Notes: generated from the sequence alone by a model not told the origin. A stretch of 64,000 bases of DNA from Granulicella sapmiensis (GCA_026225395.1 JAMFSR010000021.1:288027-352026), one strand, 5' to 3'. Counted from the stretch's first letter, positions 26,321 to 35,493 are shown. Translations and numbers: made by a program.

Positions 26321-27067
26321 CTACTTCCACCACGAATACCCAACCGACATCTGCAGGCTCACATTCACGCCCGGATTTTTATCCCCCAGGCTCGCACTTG
26401 AGATATGCACCGCATTCACACTCATATCAATCGAACGCTTCGGTTTGATGAAGTAATGCGCCCCAACGCCGCCCTGCGGCGTGAAATTCCAAACACTGGT
26501 ATCCGAAGCCGGACCCGTCTGCGTCGGATCGCTCGCATTTAAATCTCCAACCGCCGGATACTTATGGTTCGTCCAGACCACTCCACCCGCCGCCTGCACC
26601 CAGGGCATGATCTTCTTGCCATGCGTCAGGTTCCAGCGCAGCATGATCGGCGTAATGCTCACACCCGTAGCTGTCCCACCCACGGTATAAGGCGCGCTGC
26701 AGTTGTTGCCACCAAGGACCGTCGGCACTACGGGGCAGTAAATCCGCTGAAACTTCGGCGTATACGACTGCCAGAACGGAAACACTTCCACGGCATACTC
26801 CAAGTTCCCCTTGAACAATCCCGTCCCGAGTTCCGGCGTAAGCACCTTACCCAGATGCCCACCCACCAGCAGGAAGCTATAGTCCGTCCGCTCTTCCAGG
26901 CCAACCCCACCTTGCAACAGAGCCCCGTACTCCCAGTTTGCCTTCGCGGCATCTGCCACTGGCGACATCCCAGCAGCCACGCTTGCCGCGGACTGTGCCC
27001 GCGCCATCAGCCCTACCGAAAGCACCGCTATAGCCGCGCCCCACCGCATCGTCCGCTTCATCGCCAT
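26321..27067 (-). CDS. PagL-like lipid A deacylase / acyloxyacyl hydrolase family outer membrane protein
   Basis: A 248-residue protein with a signal peptide (about 1-24, ending ARAQ) and a small beta-barrel pattern. The C-terminal segment, NAVHISSASLGDKNPGVN (about 217-234), matches the PagL catalytic motif, in which His and Ser of H-x-S and a following Asn-Pro-Gly-x-Asn are conserved. The last residue pair (WWK) follows an aromatic strand typical of outer membrane barrels. PagL removes the 3-O-acyl chain of lipid A. Length is larger than PagL (about 170 residues) because of insertions near 110-130, including two Cys. Activity is inferred. Confidence 0.75.
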   Translation of the reverse strand: MAMKRTMRWGAAIAVLSVGLMARAQSAASVAAGMSPVADAAKANWEYGALLQGGVGLEERTDYSFLLVGGHLGKVLTPELGTGLFKGNLEYAVEVFPFWQSYTPKFQRIYCPVVPTVLGGNNCSAPYTVGGTATGVSITPIMLRWNLTHGKKIMPWVQAAGGVVWTNHKYPAVGDLNASDPTQTGPASDTSVWNFTPQGGVGAHYFIKPKRSIDMSVNAVHISSASLGDKNPGVNVSLQMSVGYSWWK

Positions 27068-27090
27068 CCGTTCTCACCCTCACAGTCGAA

Positions 27091-27111
27091 AGCCGCCAAC
27101 GAGTGGCGGCT
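27091..27111. terminator. hairpin between yebC and the PagL-like gene
   Basis: A perfect 8-bp stem, AGCCGCCA/TGGCGGCT, with a 5-base loop, just after the minus-strand yebC gene. There is no T-run, so rho-independent termination is uncertain. Confidence 0.45.
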
Positions 27112-27137
27112 CTCGCATCTCGTAACTCGTTCTGTTC

Positions 27138-27878
27138 TTACGCCGGTACCGATTCCTCATCCATGTCGAAGTTCGAGTACACATTCTGCGTGTCGTCGAG
27201 GTCTTCAATCACATCCAGCAGCCGCATCATCGCCGCCGCCGGCGCGCCCTCGAGCTTCGTGTAGGTAGAGGCAATCTTCGTCACTTCAGCATGCTCGGAC
27301 GGAATCTTCGCCGCCTTCAACGCCTCCGTAACCGCTTCATAATCAGCCGGAGCTGTAAGAATCTCCCAGTTCTCGCCTTCATCGCTCAGGTCTTCCGCGC
27401 CGGCCTCCAGAACGATCTCCGTCAGCTTGTCTTCATCCGCGGCCGACTTCGCCACGACAATGACACCCTTCTTCGTGAACATATGCGAAACGGACCCAGG
27501 CGAACCCAGGTTCCCGCCATTTTTTGAGAACGCATGCCGGATTTCACTCGCCGCACGGTTCTTATTATCCGTCAGCACGTCCACGAGGATCGCGACGCCA
27601 CCGGGGCCGTAGCCCTCGTAGGTCATCTCTTCGTACGACGCACCCTCAAGCTCCCCAGTACCCTTCTGGATCGCCCGCTTGATGTTGTCGGCAGGCATGT
27701 TCTCGGCCTTCGCCGCAGCGATCGCGCCGCGCAGCCGTGGGTTGCCGTCCGGGTCCCCGCCGCCGCCCTTGGCAGCAATGGTGATTTCCTTGATCAGCCG
27801 CGTGAAGATCTTGCCGCGCTTGGCATCCAGCGCGCCCTTTTTATGCTTGATTGTTGCCCATTTTGAGTGGCCGGACAT
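27138..27878 (-). CDS. yebC: YebC/PmpR-family DNA-binding regulatory/translation protein
   Basis: A 246-residue YebC-family protein with the invariant N-terminus [16 protein letters not shown] and the segments [17 protein letters not shown] and [14 protein letters not shown]. Family members bind DNA (PmpR) and more recent work links them to translation of proline-rich stretches. Length and three-domain layout are normal, with a slightly longer acidic C-terminus. In many genomes it neighbours ruvC; here it does not. Confidence 0.93.
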   Translation of the reverse strand: MSGHSKWATIKHKKGALDAKRGKIFTRLIKEITIAAKGGGGDPDGNPRLRGAIAAAKAENMPADNIKRAIQKGTGELEGASYEEMTYEGYGPGGVAILVDVLTDNKNRAASEIRHAFSKNGGNLGSPGSVSHMFTKKGVIVVAKSAADEDKLTEIVLEAGAEDLSDEGENWEILTAPADYEAVTEALKAAKIPSEHAEVTKIASTYTKLEGAPAAAMMRLLDVIEDLDDTQNVYSNFDMDEESVPA

Positions 27879-28015
27879 TGAATCTACCTCTACAGCTTAT
27901 GAAATCGTAACGTCTCAGAAAGCCCGCAAACAGCGGCCTTCCGCACGTCTTCGTCGCTGGTCAGTGTACCACGCAGACCCCACCGTCTGCCCTTCAGCAA
28001 CCCGCTGCTTCCTGC

Positions 28016-29287
28016 CTACAAAATCTCCCCCGCCATCAAATCCTCCAGCGTCTCCCGCCGCCGCACCAACCGCGCCACTCCACCCGACACCAACACCTCC
28101 GCCGGCTTAACCCGCGAGTTGTAATGCGAAGCCAAACTCATCCCATAAGCCCCGGCATCGAGCAGCGCCACCAACTCCCCCGCCCTCACTTCAGCCATCG
28201 AGCGATCATGCGCAAAGAAGTCGCCACTTTCGCAAACCGGCCCCACAATATCCGCTACCTCGGTCTCCCGCTCAGAAACCACCACCGGCACAATCTCATG
28301 GTGCGCCTGGTACAGCGATGGCCGGATCAAATCATTCATCCCCGCATCGGTAATCACAAACTTCTTCTTCCCATTCACCTTCGTATAAAGCACCCGAGTC
28401 ACCAGCGCTCCAGCCTGTGCCACCAAAAACCTCCCCGGCTCCAGCAGCAGATGCACCTTCGCTCCATCCAGCACCTTCAGCAGCGCCGCCGCATACTCCG
28501 CCACGCGCGCCGCCGGATCGAACGCCGCATTCCCATACTCCACACCAAACCCACCACCCGCATCGAGGAGCCGAATATCCATCCCATCCCCACGCAGCTC
28601 TTCCACCAGCGCCCGCACCCGCTTCACGCTCTCGGCAAACGGCTCTACACTCCGAATCTGCGATCCGATATGGACGCTCACGCCCGCCGGCTCAATTCCC
28701 TGCATCTTCGCCGCGCGCCCATATACCTCACGCGCCCTGGCAATCGCAATCCCAAACTTGTGCTCGCTCAACCCGGTCGAAATATACGGATGTGTCTCCG
28801 CAAACACATCCGGATTCACCCGCAGCGCAATCTTCGCCGTAATCCGCAGCGCCTGCGCCCGTGCAGCCAGAACCTCCAGCTCCGCCTCGCTCTCCACGTT
28901 GAACAGCATGATGCCCGCCTTAAGCGCCGCATCCATCTCCCATGCCTGCTTCCCGACGCCCGAGAACACAACCTTCCCCAAAGCCTCCGGCACCGCCCGA
29001 CGAACCCGCTCCAGCTCGCCGCCCGAAACGATATCGAACCCGCAACCCAGCCCGCCCAGCATCTTCATTATTGCGAGCGACGAATTCGCCTTCACCGCAT
29101 AGCAAACTGTATGCTCCTGCGCCGCGAAAGCCTTCTGAAGCATCTGCGCCCGCTCGGCAATCTGGTCGCCCGCATACACATACAGAGGCGTGCCAAACTC
29201 GTCCGCCAGCGCCGCCACATCCACACCTGCAACCGTCAGGCGATCCTTCTCATAGCCAAACGGCCGTCCCGCACTCATCTCACTCAC
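28016..29287 (-). CDS. lysA: Diaminopimelate decarboxylase
   Basis: A 423-residue PLP-dependent fold III decarboxylase catalysing the last step of lysine synthesis. The PLP lysine lies in VCYAVKANSS (about 58-67). GGGFGVEYG (about 246-254) binds phosphate, EPGRFLVAQAG is the family motif, and VGPVCESGDFF supplies the catalytic Cys and the Glu/Asp that distinguish DAP decarboxylase. It ends with the usual YN-containing region (ASHYNSR). Its start overlaps the stop of the PspC-like gene by 4 bases (ATGA), indicating coupled translation. Confidence 0.94.
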   Translation of the reverse strand: MSEMSAGRPFGYEKDRLTVAGVDVAALADEFGTPLYVYAGDQIAERAQMLQKAFAAQEHTVCYAVKANSSLAIMKMLGGLGCGFDIVSGGELERVRRAVPEALGKVVFSGVGKQAWEMDAALKAGIMLFNVESEAELEVLAARAQALRITAKIALRVNPDVFAETHPYISTGLSEHKFGIAIARAREVYGRAAKMQGIEPAGVSVHIGSQIRSVEPFAESVKRVRALVEELRGDGMDIRLLDAGGGFGVEYGNAAFDPAARVAEYAAALLKVLDGAKVHLLLEPGRFLVAQAGALVTRVLYTKVNGKKKFVITDAGMNDLIRPSLYQAHHEIVPVVVSERETEVADIVGPVCESGDFFAHDRSMAEVRAGELVALLDAGAYGMSLASHYNSRVKPAEVLVSGGVARLVRRRETLEDLMAGEIL

Positions 29288-29622
29288 GCGTTCGTCGCAC
29301 CCGGTCCCTGTCCCTTTGGCGTATAAGCCTGGGCCGGCAGGGTCAGCGGCGCATCAGGCATCACAATCCATCCAATCAGATACGCAAGCACCGGCGTACC
29401 CACTCCAAAAATCGTCGCCAGCACAGTCACCAGCCGCACCAACGTCAAATCCCATCCGGTATAGAGAGCCACGCCCGCGCACACGCCCGCAATCTTCCGG
29501 CCTTCGCGAGGTCGGACTAACTGCCGCTGTTGCACTGGAGCAGCTGTCTCAACGGTGCGTCCACAATTGCTGCAAAACTTCGCTTCGCCGTTCATCGGAC
29601 TTCCGCACGCCGCGCAAACCAT
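29284..29622 (-). CDS. Zinc-ribbon PspC-domain membrane protein
   Basis: A 112-residue protein. An N-terminal zinc ribbon with two Cys pairs (CAACGSPM and FCSNCGRT, about 4-22) is followed by a PspC domain with two membrane-embedded segments (about 42-90: KIAGVCAGVALYTG and PVLAYLIGWIVMPDAP). AGGAG lies 4 bases before the ATG. PspC domains occur in envelope-stress sensors. It is coupled to lysA by a 4-base overlap, and a paralogue lies immediately upstream, so a local duplication is likely. Confidence 0.85.
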   Translation of the reverse strand: MVCAACGSPMNGEAKFCSNCGRTVETAAPVQQRQLVRPREGRKIAGVCAGVALYTGWDLTLVRLVTVLATIFGVGTPVLAYLIGWIVMPDAPLTLPAQAYTPKGQGPGATNA

Positions 29623-29677
29623 AGCACTCCTCCCAGACGTTCATTCTGTCACAACAAGCACCGCCAAAAACGAAAGA

Positions 29678-29711
29678 AGGCGGCAGCTCCCGCGTGGGAA
29701 CTGCCGCCTTA
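29678..29711 (-). terminator. rho-independent terminator after second PspC gene
   Basis: On the minus strand a 15-bp stem (AAGGCGGCAG and GGAGCTGCCGCCTT arms, one G-T wobble) with a 4-base loop is followed by CTTTCGTTTTTGG. It lies between the two PspC genes. Confidence 0.8.
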
Positions 29712-29724
29712 TTCACCCCACCGC

Positions 29725-30066
29725 TTACGCAACAACCTGCGTCGGCCCAACCGAAGCCGGCGGCGGCGGAGGCGCGCTAAAGAACAAGGGCGCCTTCGGA
29801 ATCACAATCCACGCCGCCAGGTACGCCAATATGCCGCACCCAACACCGCAGAGCACCAGCGCAACCAGCGCCAGCCGGACCAGGATCGGATCCCATCCAT
29901 ACCGTGCCGCCAACCCAGCGCAAACGCCGGCAATCACCTTACCCTGCCGCGCCCGAAACAACGTCGGCTGCGGAGCCGCATACGCCTGCGACGTGAACTG
30001 TTGACCACACCCACTGCAATAAACCCCACCCGAAATTCCCTGTTGATGACACGCTTGGCAAACCAT
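29725..30066 (-). CDS. Zinc-ribbon PspC-domain membrane protein
   Basis: A 113-residue paralogue of the neighbouring PspC protein. It has a zinc ribbon (MVCQACHQQ and YCSGCGQQF, about 1-23), then GKVIAGVCAGLAARYGW and a hydrophobic hairpin ending GILAYLAAWIVIPKAP. It ends in a proline/alanine tail. The ATG at 30066 is used because GGAGG lies six bases upstream; a 16-residue in-frame extension is rejected. Probable envelope role, untested. Confidence 0.83.
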   Translation of the reverse strand: MVCQACHQQGISGGVYCSGCGQQFTSQAYAAPQPTLFRARQGKVIAGVCAGLAARYGWDPILVRLALVALVLCGVGCGILAYLAAWIVIPKAPLFFSAPPPPPASVGPTQVVA

Positions 30067-30170
30067 CTGAAACCTCCTAAAACTGCACACTAAACAGTAC
30101 GGAGATTCCGCCAAAAAGTTCCCTGGATTCGCCGGACTAAACCTGAAACCTGGAACCTAAAACCTGCTTC

Positions 30171-31412
30171 TCACTTGCCGCTAAAAGGCGTCTTCAAATA
30201 CCGCTTCGCCGCCTCAGCCTGCGACTGATCCCCACCCGCCGCAGCCGCCATCTGATACATCCTCACCGCCCCCGCGCGATCCCCCAGCAGATCATCCATC
30301 TCCCCGGCATTAAGCTGCGCCCGCTTTCGCAGCCAGTCGCTGCAATTGGGCTGCTCCGCCGCCTGCAGATATCCATTCGCCGCCCCGTGAATATCGTTGT
30401 ACCCCCGTTGCGTATCCGCCAGTCCAAACCAAGCCATCTGCAGCCGCGGATCGACAAAGTACCCCGGCGTCTTCGCTTCATCCAGTACATGCTCATAGGC
30501 CGCAATCGCCTCGTTGCCCTTACCCGAATCCTTCAGCAGGTTCGCAACCTCCAGCTGGAAGAGGTAGTCATGCGGAAACTGCGTTGCCAGCCCTCGCTGC
30601 CACTCGAGGGCCTCCGCATACCGCGCATCATGCCGCAAAAACAACGACAACGCCGTCCGCGACTCGATCCCCGTCACCGTCCCGTGCGCGGCCGCATCCT
30701 TCAGCTTGTCCAGTCCAGCCTGCTTATTCCCACCCACACCCATGATCCCGACGATCATCCGGACCCACCGGGGGAGGCTCGCCACCGCAAACTGCTGGAT
30801 GCCAACCGCCATCTCCGCATCCGCATACTGCGGGTCGATCTTCAGCGCCGCCTCGCTGTCGTTCCGCGACTGATACCCTTGCCGCGCCGCGCTCGCAAAC
30901 GAGTGGTCCACCAGCGTCAAAAACACCGCATGCATCCCCTTCGCATACCCCCGCGCAAAGTATGCATTCTTGTCCTGCCCATTCGCCGAAATCCGCGCGT
31001 CGCACATCGCGACAACCTTGTTCGTCAGGTCATCGATCTGCTGCCGCGTCGACGTCGGAATCTGGATCGTCCGCTTGTTCGAAAGAAAGCTGTCGTGCGC
31101 ATAGTACGTCGTATCCATCAAATCCTGGTGATACAGCTCGCGAAACAGCGTTGCCAGCAGCACATAGTTCCAGGCCATCGGCTCATTCGGATGCGCCGCC
31201 GTCACCTTGTTGAAAAATACCAGCGCCCCATCGTAATCCAGGTTGTAGAACTTCTCGTATCCCTGCCGCACCAGCGGGTCAAGATTCAGCGGATCGGTAT
31301 GGATCGCCGAAGGATCGCCGTGCCCCTTCGCCTGCCCTTGGACGCTTCTAACGCTCCCGGCTGCTAACCCCAACACCATCACCGCAACCAGTACTCGCCA
31401 ACGTCCACTCAC
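30171..31412 (-). CDS. Secreted TPR-repeat protein of unknown function
   Basis: A 413-residue protein with a signal peptide (about 1-28, ending VQGQA) and helical TPR-like repeats along its length. Recognizable repeats include EKFYNLDYDGALVFFNKV (about 53-70), ARYAEALEWQRGLATQFP and GNEAIAAYEHVLDEAKTPG. No catalytic domain is seen. Such proteins usually scaffold envelope complexes. It is divergent from the small CcmI-like gene across a 136-base region. Confidence 0.75.
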   Translation of the reverse strand: MSGRWRVLVAVMVLGLAAGSVRSVQGQAKGHGDPSAIHTDPLNLDPLVRQGYEKFYNLDYDGALVFFNKVTAAHPNEPMAWNYVLLATLFRELYHQDLMDTTYYAHDSFLSNKRTIQIPTSTRQQIDDLTNKVVAMCDARISANGQDKNAYFARGYAKGMHAVFLTLVDHSFASAARQGYQSRNDSEAALKIDPQYADAEMAVGIQQFAVASLPRWVRMIVGIMGVGGNKQAGLDKLKDAAAHGTVTGIESRTALSLFLRHDARYAEALEWQRGLATQFPHDYLFQLEVANLLKDSGKGNEAIAAYEHVLDEAKTPGYFVDPRLQMAWFGLADTQRGYNDIHGAANGYLQAAEQPNCSDWLRKRAQLNAGEMDDLLGDRAGAVRMYQMAAAAGGDQSQAEAAKRYLKTPFSGK

Positions 31413-31548
31413 TCGCAGAAACCTCCTGCCGGCTGGCCGCTAACCGCCCCCGGCAATCGCATTTACACTATACCTTCGACGCATAAATACGGGTCCACGC
31501 ACGTTTTCCAGAATCTACTTCACCCGTACAAGCATCTTTACTATTGCC

Positions 31549-31821
31549 ATGGAATTCCAGACCATCATCGCTCCGGCGCTTCTGCTCCTTGCCTGCTTCG
31601 CCTACATCTTCTGGCCGCAGCCGAAGCTCGAAGCCGTGGTCGAAAAGACCCGTCTCGATTATCTGCGCGAACGCAAAGAGGTCGTCTACGACAACCTCCG
31701 CGACCTCAACTTTGAGTACAAGGCCGGCAAATACCCCGAAGACGACTTCTCCAGACAGCGCAACTCGCTGGAGTCCGAAGCCGCCAAAGTCCTCGCCGAA
31801 ATGGACACCCTCGGCGGCTAA
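31549..31821 (+). CDS. Small membrane-anchored protein resembling the N-terminus of CcmI
   Basis: A 90-residue protein with one N-terminal TM (about 5-22, IIAPALLLLACFAYIFWP) and a cytoplasmic helical hairpin, LRERKEVVYDNLRDLNFEY and GKYPEDDFSRQRNSLESEA. The pattern of a TM followed by a short charged helix, a Gly-containing turn and a second helix is that of the cytochrome c maturation protein CcmI N-terminal domain. No cytochrome genes are adjacent, so function is uncertain. No clear ribosome binding site precedes the ATG. Its stop codon overlaps a tandem 29-base repeat. Confidence 0.65.
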   Translation: MEFQTIIAPALLLLACFAYIFWPQPKLEAVVEKTRLDYLRERKEVVYDNLRDLNFEYKAGKYPEDDFSRQRNSLESEAAKVLAEMDTLGG

Positions 31822-31877
31822 GTCTCGCAGTTCATGCGTCTGGTAACTAAGTCTCGCAGTTCACGCGTCTGGCAACT
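31820..31877 (+). repeat. tandem 29-base direct repeat
   Basis: Two adjoining 29-base units (31820-31848 and 31849-31877) differ at two positions, both T to C. Each begins AAGTCTCGCAGTTCA and ends with GGTAACT or GGCAACT. The first unit contains the last two bases of the TAA stop of the CcmI-like gene. Confidence 0.85.
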
Positions 31878-31887
31878 CGGAGGGCGC

Positions 31888-31923
31888 AACAAAAAAACAA
31901 GAGCCACTGCATACGCACTGGCT
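31888..31923 (-). terminator. rho-independent terminator after the DUF2306/TPR gene
   Basis: On the minus strand AGCCAGTGC and GCAGTGGCT pair with one internal mismatch around a 4-base loop, followed by CTTGTTTTTTTG. It lies 100 bases downstream of the DUF2306 gene and would end the GntR-ABC transcript. Confidence 0.75.
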
Positions 31924-32024
31924 TTTGCTTTTGCACTTGCTTTTCTTCGCTTTCCATTCCGAGCGCAGCGAGCGAACCTGCTTTCTCCCGTTCTTTGCTC
32001 GCGCCGCCCTCTATACTTGCATTC

Positions 32025-33218
32025 CTACCGGGTGAGCTCCGCAATCGCCTTCAACCCACCCGTACTCTTCGGATTCAACTCCACCGACCTCCGGTAGTTC
32101 ACCAGCGCCAAACCCCTATCCCCATCATCCGCATACGCCTCACCCAAACTGTCCCACGTATTCGATGACTGCGGATAAGCCCCCACATTCAACGCCAGCA
32201 CCTTAATCGCCACCTCATAGTTCTTCGCCCGGATATACCTGTACCCCAGGTCATTCAGCTCACCCTCAGCAAAGTTATAGCGTCCCGGCGCCGCAGCCTT
32301 CAGCTCCCGATACTGCGCCACCGCTGCATCAATCCCCTTCGCCGCAATCGTGGCATGCATCACCTCCGAAATCGGCATCCGGCTGCTGTACGTCCTCTCG
32401 ATCGTCGGCACCCAAGTCCCCGCCGCCGCAGCAGCCGTTCCCACACCCATCAGCAGCGTCATCACAAACAGCCCGCCTGCCATCGCCCATCGCCGCCCTG
32501 TTCCCGGCCGCGCCTGCGTCCTCAAATAGAGCTCCATCATCACCAGCGGAACCAGATAGCACCCATAAGCCCAGAACGCGAGCGCCGGTCCGGTAAACGT
32601 CGTAAAGTCCATCCCCAACGGCCCCAGCAACGCCACCCACATCGGCACGGCCACGCGCAGAAAAAAAACACCCAGCGATACCACATACAGCCGCAGCGCC
32701 CACTGCCTGTGCCGCACAAAATCCCGCTTCAGCGCATACCGCAACGCCAATCCCGCAAACGTCCAGATCAGCGCCGCATTCACAAACAGCGCCGCATACT
32801 CCAGCGGTCCTCCAGTGGTCCCTCGCCGCAGCAGCATGGAAACACCAGCGCCGCTCATCGCCAGCGCCGCCACCATGTACACCCGCCCGTTCCACCGATG
32901 CACCTTCGGGGCTCTCCGCAGCACCTGCGGCACCAACTGCAACGCGCCACTCAAAATCAACAGCACCACCGCCACCAGATGCACCACCACCACGCCATTG
33001 CCGATCGGCTCACCCGCCACATAGCCATGCTGCATGAACTTGTTAAACGAGTTCCACTGCCCACGCGCCGCCGCATGCGTATAGAACGAAGCCACCACAA
33101 ACGCCAACATCAACTGCCCAAACACTACCAGCCCAAACCACAACCGCACGGCAAACTTCAGCGCGGTATCCGCATAAGACCTGAACCTGACCACCGGCAT
33201 AGCCACAGCAGTACTCAT
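32025..33218 (-). CDS. DUF2306 membrane protein fused to a C-terminal TPR domain
   Basis: A 397-residue protein with about eight membrane segments (about 15-270) matching DUF2306, including HRWNGRVYMVAALAMSGAG and RHRQWALRLYVVSLGV, where conserved His/Arg are present. A soluble tail (about 290-397) carries two TPR-like units (YRYIRAKNYEVAIKVLALNV and GLALVNYRRSVELNPKS). The ATG at 33218 has AAGGAGG nine bases upstream; a longer frame is rejected. It is 58 bases after the ABC permease and probably belongs to the same operon. The function of DUF2306 is not known to me. Confidence 0.78.
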   Translation of the reverse strand: MSTAVAMPVVRFRSYADTALKFAVRLWFGLVVFGQLMLAFVVASFYTHAAARGQWNSFNKFMQHGYVAGEPIGNGVVVVHLVAVVLLILSGALQLVPQVLRRAPKVHRWNGRVYMVAALAMSGAGVSMLLRRGTTGGPLEYAALFVNAALIWTFAGLALRYALKRDFVRHRQWALRLYVVSLGVFFLRVAVPMWVALLGPLGMDFTTFTGPALAFWAYGCYLVPLVMMELYLRTQARPGTGRRWAMAGGLFVMTLLMGVGTAAAAAGTWVPTIERTYSSRMPISEVMHATIAAKGIDAAVAQYRELKAAAPGRYNFAEGELNDLGYRYIRAKNYEVAIKVLALNVGAYPQSSNTWDSLGEAYADDGDRGLALVNYRRSVELNPKSTGGLKAIAELTR

Positions 33219-33276
33219 CACAGCCTCCTTTACGAACACAGCTCTACCGCTAACCGCCAATCCCTGCTCCCTGCCT

Positions 33277-34233
33277 TTAGATCGGCTCCCGGTACCGCCG
33301 CATCTGCACCACCGCCGCCAGGAACAACGCAGCCACGACGAGCCCAATCCAAAGCCCGGGCGTCGCCAGAAACGTCCCCGGCGTCAACTGCGCCAGCCTG
33401 ATCGTCGAGTGCATATCGTGCGCGTCTCCCGACTGATGCGGCTGAATACCAAACGCCGGCACAAAGAACCCGTTCATCCGGTACTTCAACATCTCAAAGA
33501 AGTAACCCGACCCCAGCGCCAGCTTCTCAATGATGCAGATCCCGAACAGCGGCAGCAGCGCCCAAAGCAGCGTCGCCCGCTTGGCCCAGCTTGAAACCAC
33601 CAGCAGCCACCCATAAATCGGCGCATACCAGAGCGCGGACACAATCACCCCATACAGCATGATCAGGTCGATCTTCACCAGCGGAAGCTCCCGCCAAAGC
33701 ATCCCCGCACTCACTCCATGCGCCGCCATCAGCAGGCTGCCGATAACCATCATCAGCAGGTGCGTCACCACGATCACCACAAAGGTCACCGCCGGCAGCA
33801 CCACCATTGGGATCGCCGTCTTCGCCAGCACCGTCGTCGTGTCCGAAACTGGTAGCGACTTCCAGAACAGGATGCTGCGGTCCTTCCGCTCGCCATACAG
33901 CGCATCCAGGCAATAGAACACTGCGACCATCGCTGAGGTCATCATCACAAACGCCGCGGCCGCACTGAACGGTATAGACATCACGTTCGGCCGCGTCTCC
34001 GGATCCATCCCCGCCAGCAGTACCAACGCCTGCGGATGCCGCGCAATGCTGTAGACAACCGACAGCAGCACAACCACCGCCACAACCGCCGGCGCGATAT
34101 AAATCGATCGGTTCTCCCAAATCTCCCGCTGCACGGACCACAGCATCGTCCGCCACACCGGCACACCGACCGACACTCTCGCTGGCTTTATCACCACAAC
34201 CTCAGAACCCGCATTCTCAGCCAAAGGCATCAT
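33277..34233 (-). CDS. ABC-2 type transporter permease
   Basis: A 318-residue permease with six predicted TMs: about 45-65 (IAPAVVAVVVLLSVVYSIA), 90-115, 135-165, 200-225, 230-250 and 290-312. The loop ALYGERKDRSILFWKSLPVSD is typical of ABC-2 permeases, a coupling segment between TM2 and TM3. It overlaps the ATPase gene by 4 bases (ATGA). Its transport substrate is unknown. YtrA-controlled ABC systems in other bacteria respond to cell-wall antibiotics, which is a reasonable but unproven guess here. Confidence 0.85.
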   Translation of the reverse strand: MMPLAENAGSEVVVIKPARVSVGVPVWRTMLWSVQREIWENRSIYIAPAVVAVVVLLSVVYSIARHPQALVLLAGMDPETRPNVMSIPFSAAAAFVMMTSAMVAVFYCLDALYGERKDRSILFWKSLPVSDTTTVLAKTAIPMVVLPAVTFVVIVVTHLLMMVIGSLLMAAHGVSAGMLWRELPLVKIDLIMLYGVIVSALWYAPIYGWLLVVSSWAKRATLLWALLPLFGICIIEKLALGSGYFFEMLKYRMNGFFVPAFGIQPHQSGDAHDMHSTIRLAQLTPGTFLATPGLWIGLVVAALFLAAVVQMRRYREPI

Positions 34234-35093
34234 CGCGCCACTCCTTGTGTCTCACCCATCACTGCAACAAATAAATCCGCAATGCTCGGCGTCCGTACGT
34301 CGCCCAACTCCACCAACCGCTCACGGCTCACGCCATCGAACAGCATCACGGTCCGCCCAAACACCTGCCGTTCCTTCATCGGACGAAACTCCCTCGCCGC
34401 CGCCAGGTTCTCCGGCTTTACCATCAGCTCCGTATACCGAGACTCGATCGCATCCATGCTGCTGCTCAGCACGATCCGCCCATGGTTCACAAACATCAGG
34501 TCCGTCAGCACATCCTGAATCTCATCCACCTGGTGCGTCGTAATCACAATCGTCCGGTCGCCATCGAAGTACTCGTTCAGCAGCGTGTCGTAAAACTGCT
34601 TGCGATACAGGATGTCCAACCCCAGCGTCGGCTCATCCAGCACCAGCAGCCTCGCATCGATCGCCATCACCAGCGCCAGATGCAGCTGCGCCACCATGCC
34701 CTTCGAAAGCTCCTTGACCTTACTGGTGCGCTTGATGGTCGTCCGCGCCAGAAACCCTTCAGCTTTCGCCCGGTCAAACCGCGGATGTACGCCCGCCACG
34801 TAATCCAGCGCCTGCGACACCTTCATCCATCGCGGCAATACTGCAACGTCCGCAACGAAACAAACATCCAGCATCAGCTCATCACGCTGCGTCCAGGGAT
34901 CAAGTCCCAGCACCTTCAACTCACCCTGATACGGCGTCAGCCCCAGCATCGCGTTCAGCGCCGTGCTCTTGCCCGCGCCATTCGGCCCAATCAGCCCGAG
35001 TATCCGGCCCTCTTCAACCCGCAGGTCGATGCCATCCAGCGCAACCGACTTCCCATAAACCTTCCGCAGTCCATGTGCCTCAATGCATGTCAT
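34230..35093 (-). CDS. ABC transporter ATP-binding protein
   Basis: A 287-residue ATPase with Walker A GPNGAGKST (about 38-46), signature LSKGM, Walker B LLVLDEPTLGLD and the switch His in VITTHQVDEI. A C-terminal extension of about 80 residues may dimerize or contact the permease. The ATG at 35093 overlaps the regulator's TGA (ATGA) and the permease start overlaps its own end, so three genes are translationally coupled. The 33-residue upstream frame is rejected. Confidence 0.92.
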   Translation of the reverse strand: MTCIEAHGLRKVYGKSVALDGIDLRVEEGRILGLIGPNGAGKSTALNAMLGLTPYQGELKVLGLDPWTQRDELMLDVCFVADVAVLPRWMKVSQALDYVAGVHPRFDRAKAEGFLARTTIKRTSKVKELSKGMVAQLHLALVMAIDARLLVLDEPTLGLDILYRKQFYDTLLNEYFDGDRTIVITTHQVDEIQDVLTDLMFVNHGRIVLSSSMDAIESRYTELMVKPENLAAAREFRPMKERQVFGRTVMLFDGVSRERLVELGDVRTPSIADLFVAVMGETQGVAR

Positions 35094-35473
35094 AGCTCGA
35101 GCGCTCCCTTCTTCGCAGCCTTCGCGCCAACCCGCAACAGTTCTTCGGCCGAAAGCCCCAGCCGCTGCACCATCGCATACACGCGCGGCCACTCTTCGGT
35201 AAGAAACTTCTCCCGTTCCGCCTTCAACAGCAACTTGCTCGCTCCGGCTTTCACAAACATGCCCAGCCCCCTTCGCTTCTCGATCAGTTCTTCATCCACA
35301 AGCTCCTGGTAACCCTTCAGCACCGTCAACGGATTCACCGTCAACTCCGCCGCCACCTGCCTCACCGAAGGCAACGGGTCGCCCTCCTTCAGCCCACCAT
35401 CCAGCATCATCGCGACCACCCGGTCCCGAAGCTGTCGATAGATCGGCTGACTTTCATTGAACTCTCGCACCAT
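35090..35473 (-). CDS. GntR-family transcriptional regulator, YtrA subfamily
   Basis: A 127-residue regulator. It has a winged helix (about 10-75; YRQLRDRVVAMMLDGGLKEG, VRQVAAELTVNPLTVLKGY) and a short C-terminal dimerization helix, lacking an effector domain. This is the YtrA type, which usually controls its downstream ABC transporter. The operator-like palindrome at 35494-35515 lies 21 bases upstream and overlaps the promoter, consistent with autorepression. It heads the operon regulator-ATPase-permease-DUF2306. Confidence 0.9.
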   Translation of the reverse strand: MVREFNESQPIYRQLRDRVVAMMLDGGLKEGDPLPSVRQVAAELTVNPLTVLKGYQELVDEELIEKRRGLGMFVKAGASKLLLKAEREKFLTEEWPRVYAMVQRLGLSAEELLRVGAKAAKKGALEL

Positions 35474-35493
35474 GTCCTGACTGCCCCCTGCTA

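Noticed and set aside
28124..29326. 400-codon plus-strand open frame opposite lysA
   Set aside because: Arg/His/Pro-rich low-complexity translation typical of antisense frames in GC-rich DNA; lysA is certain.
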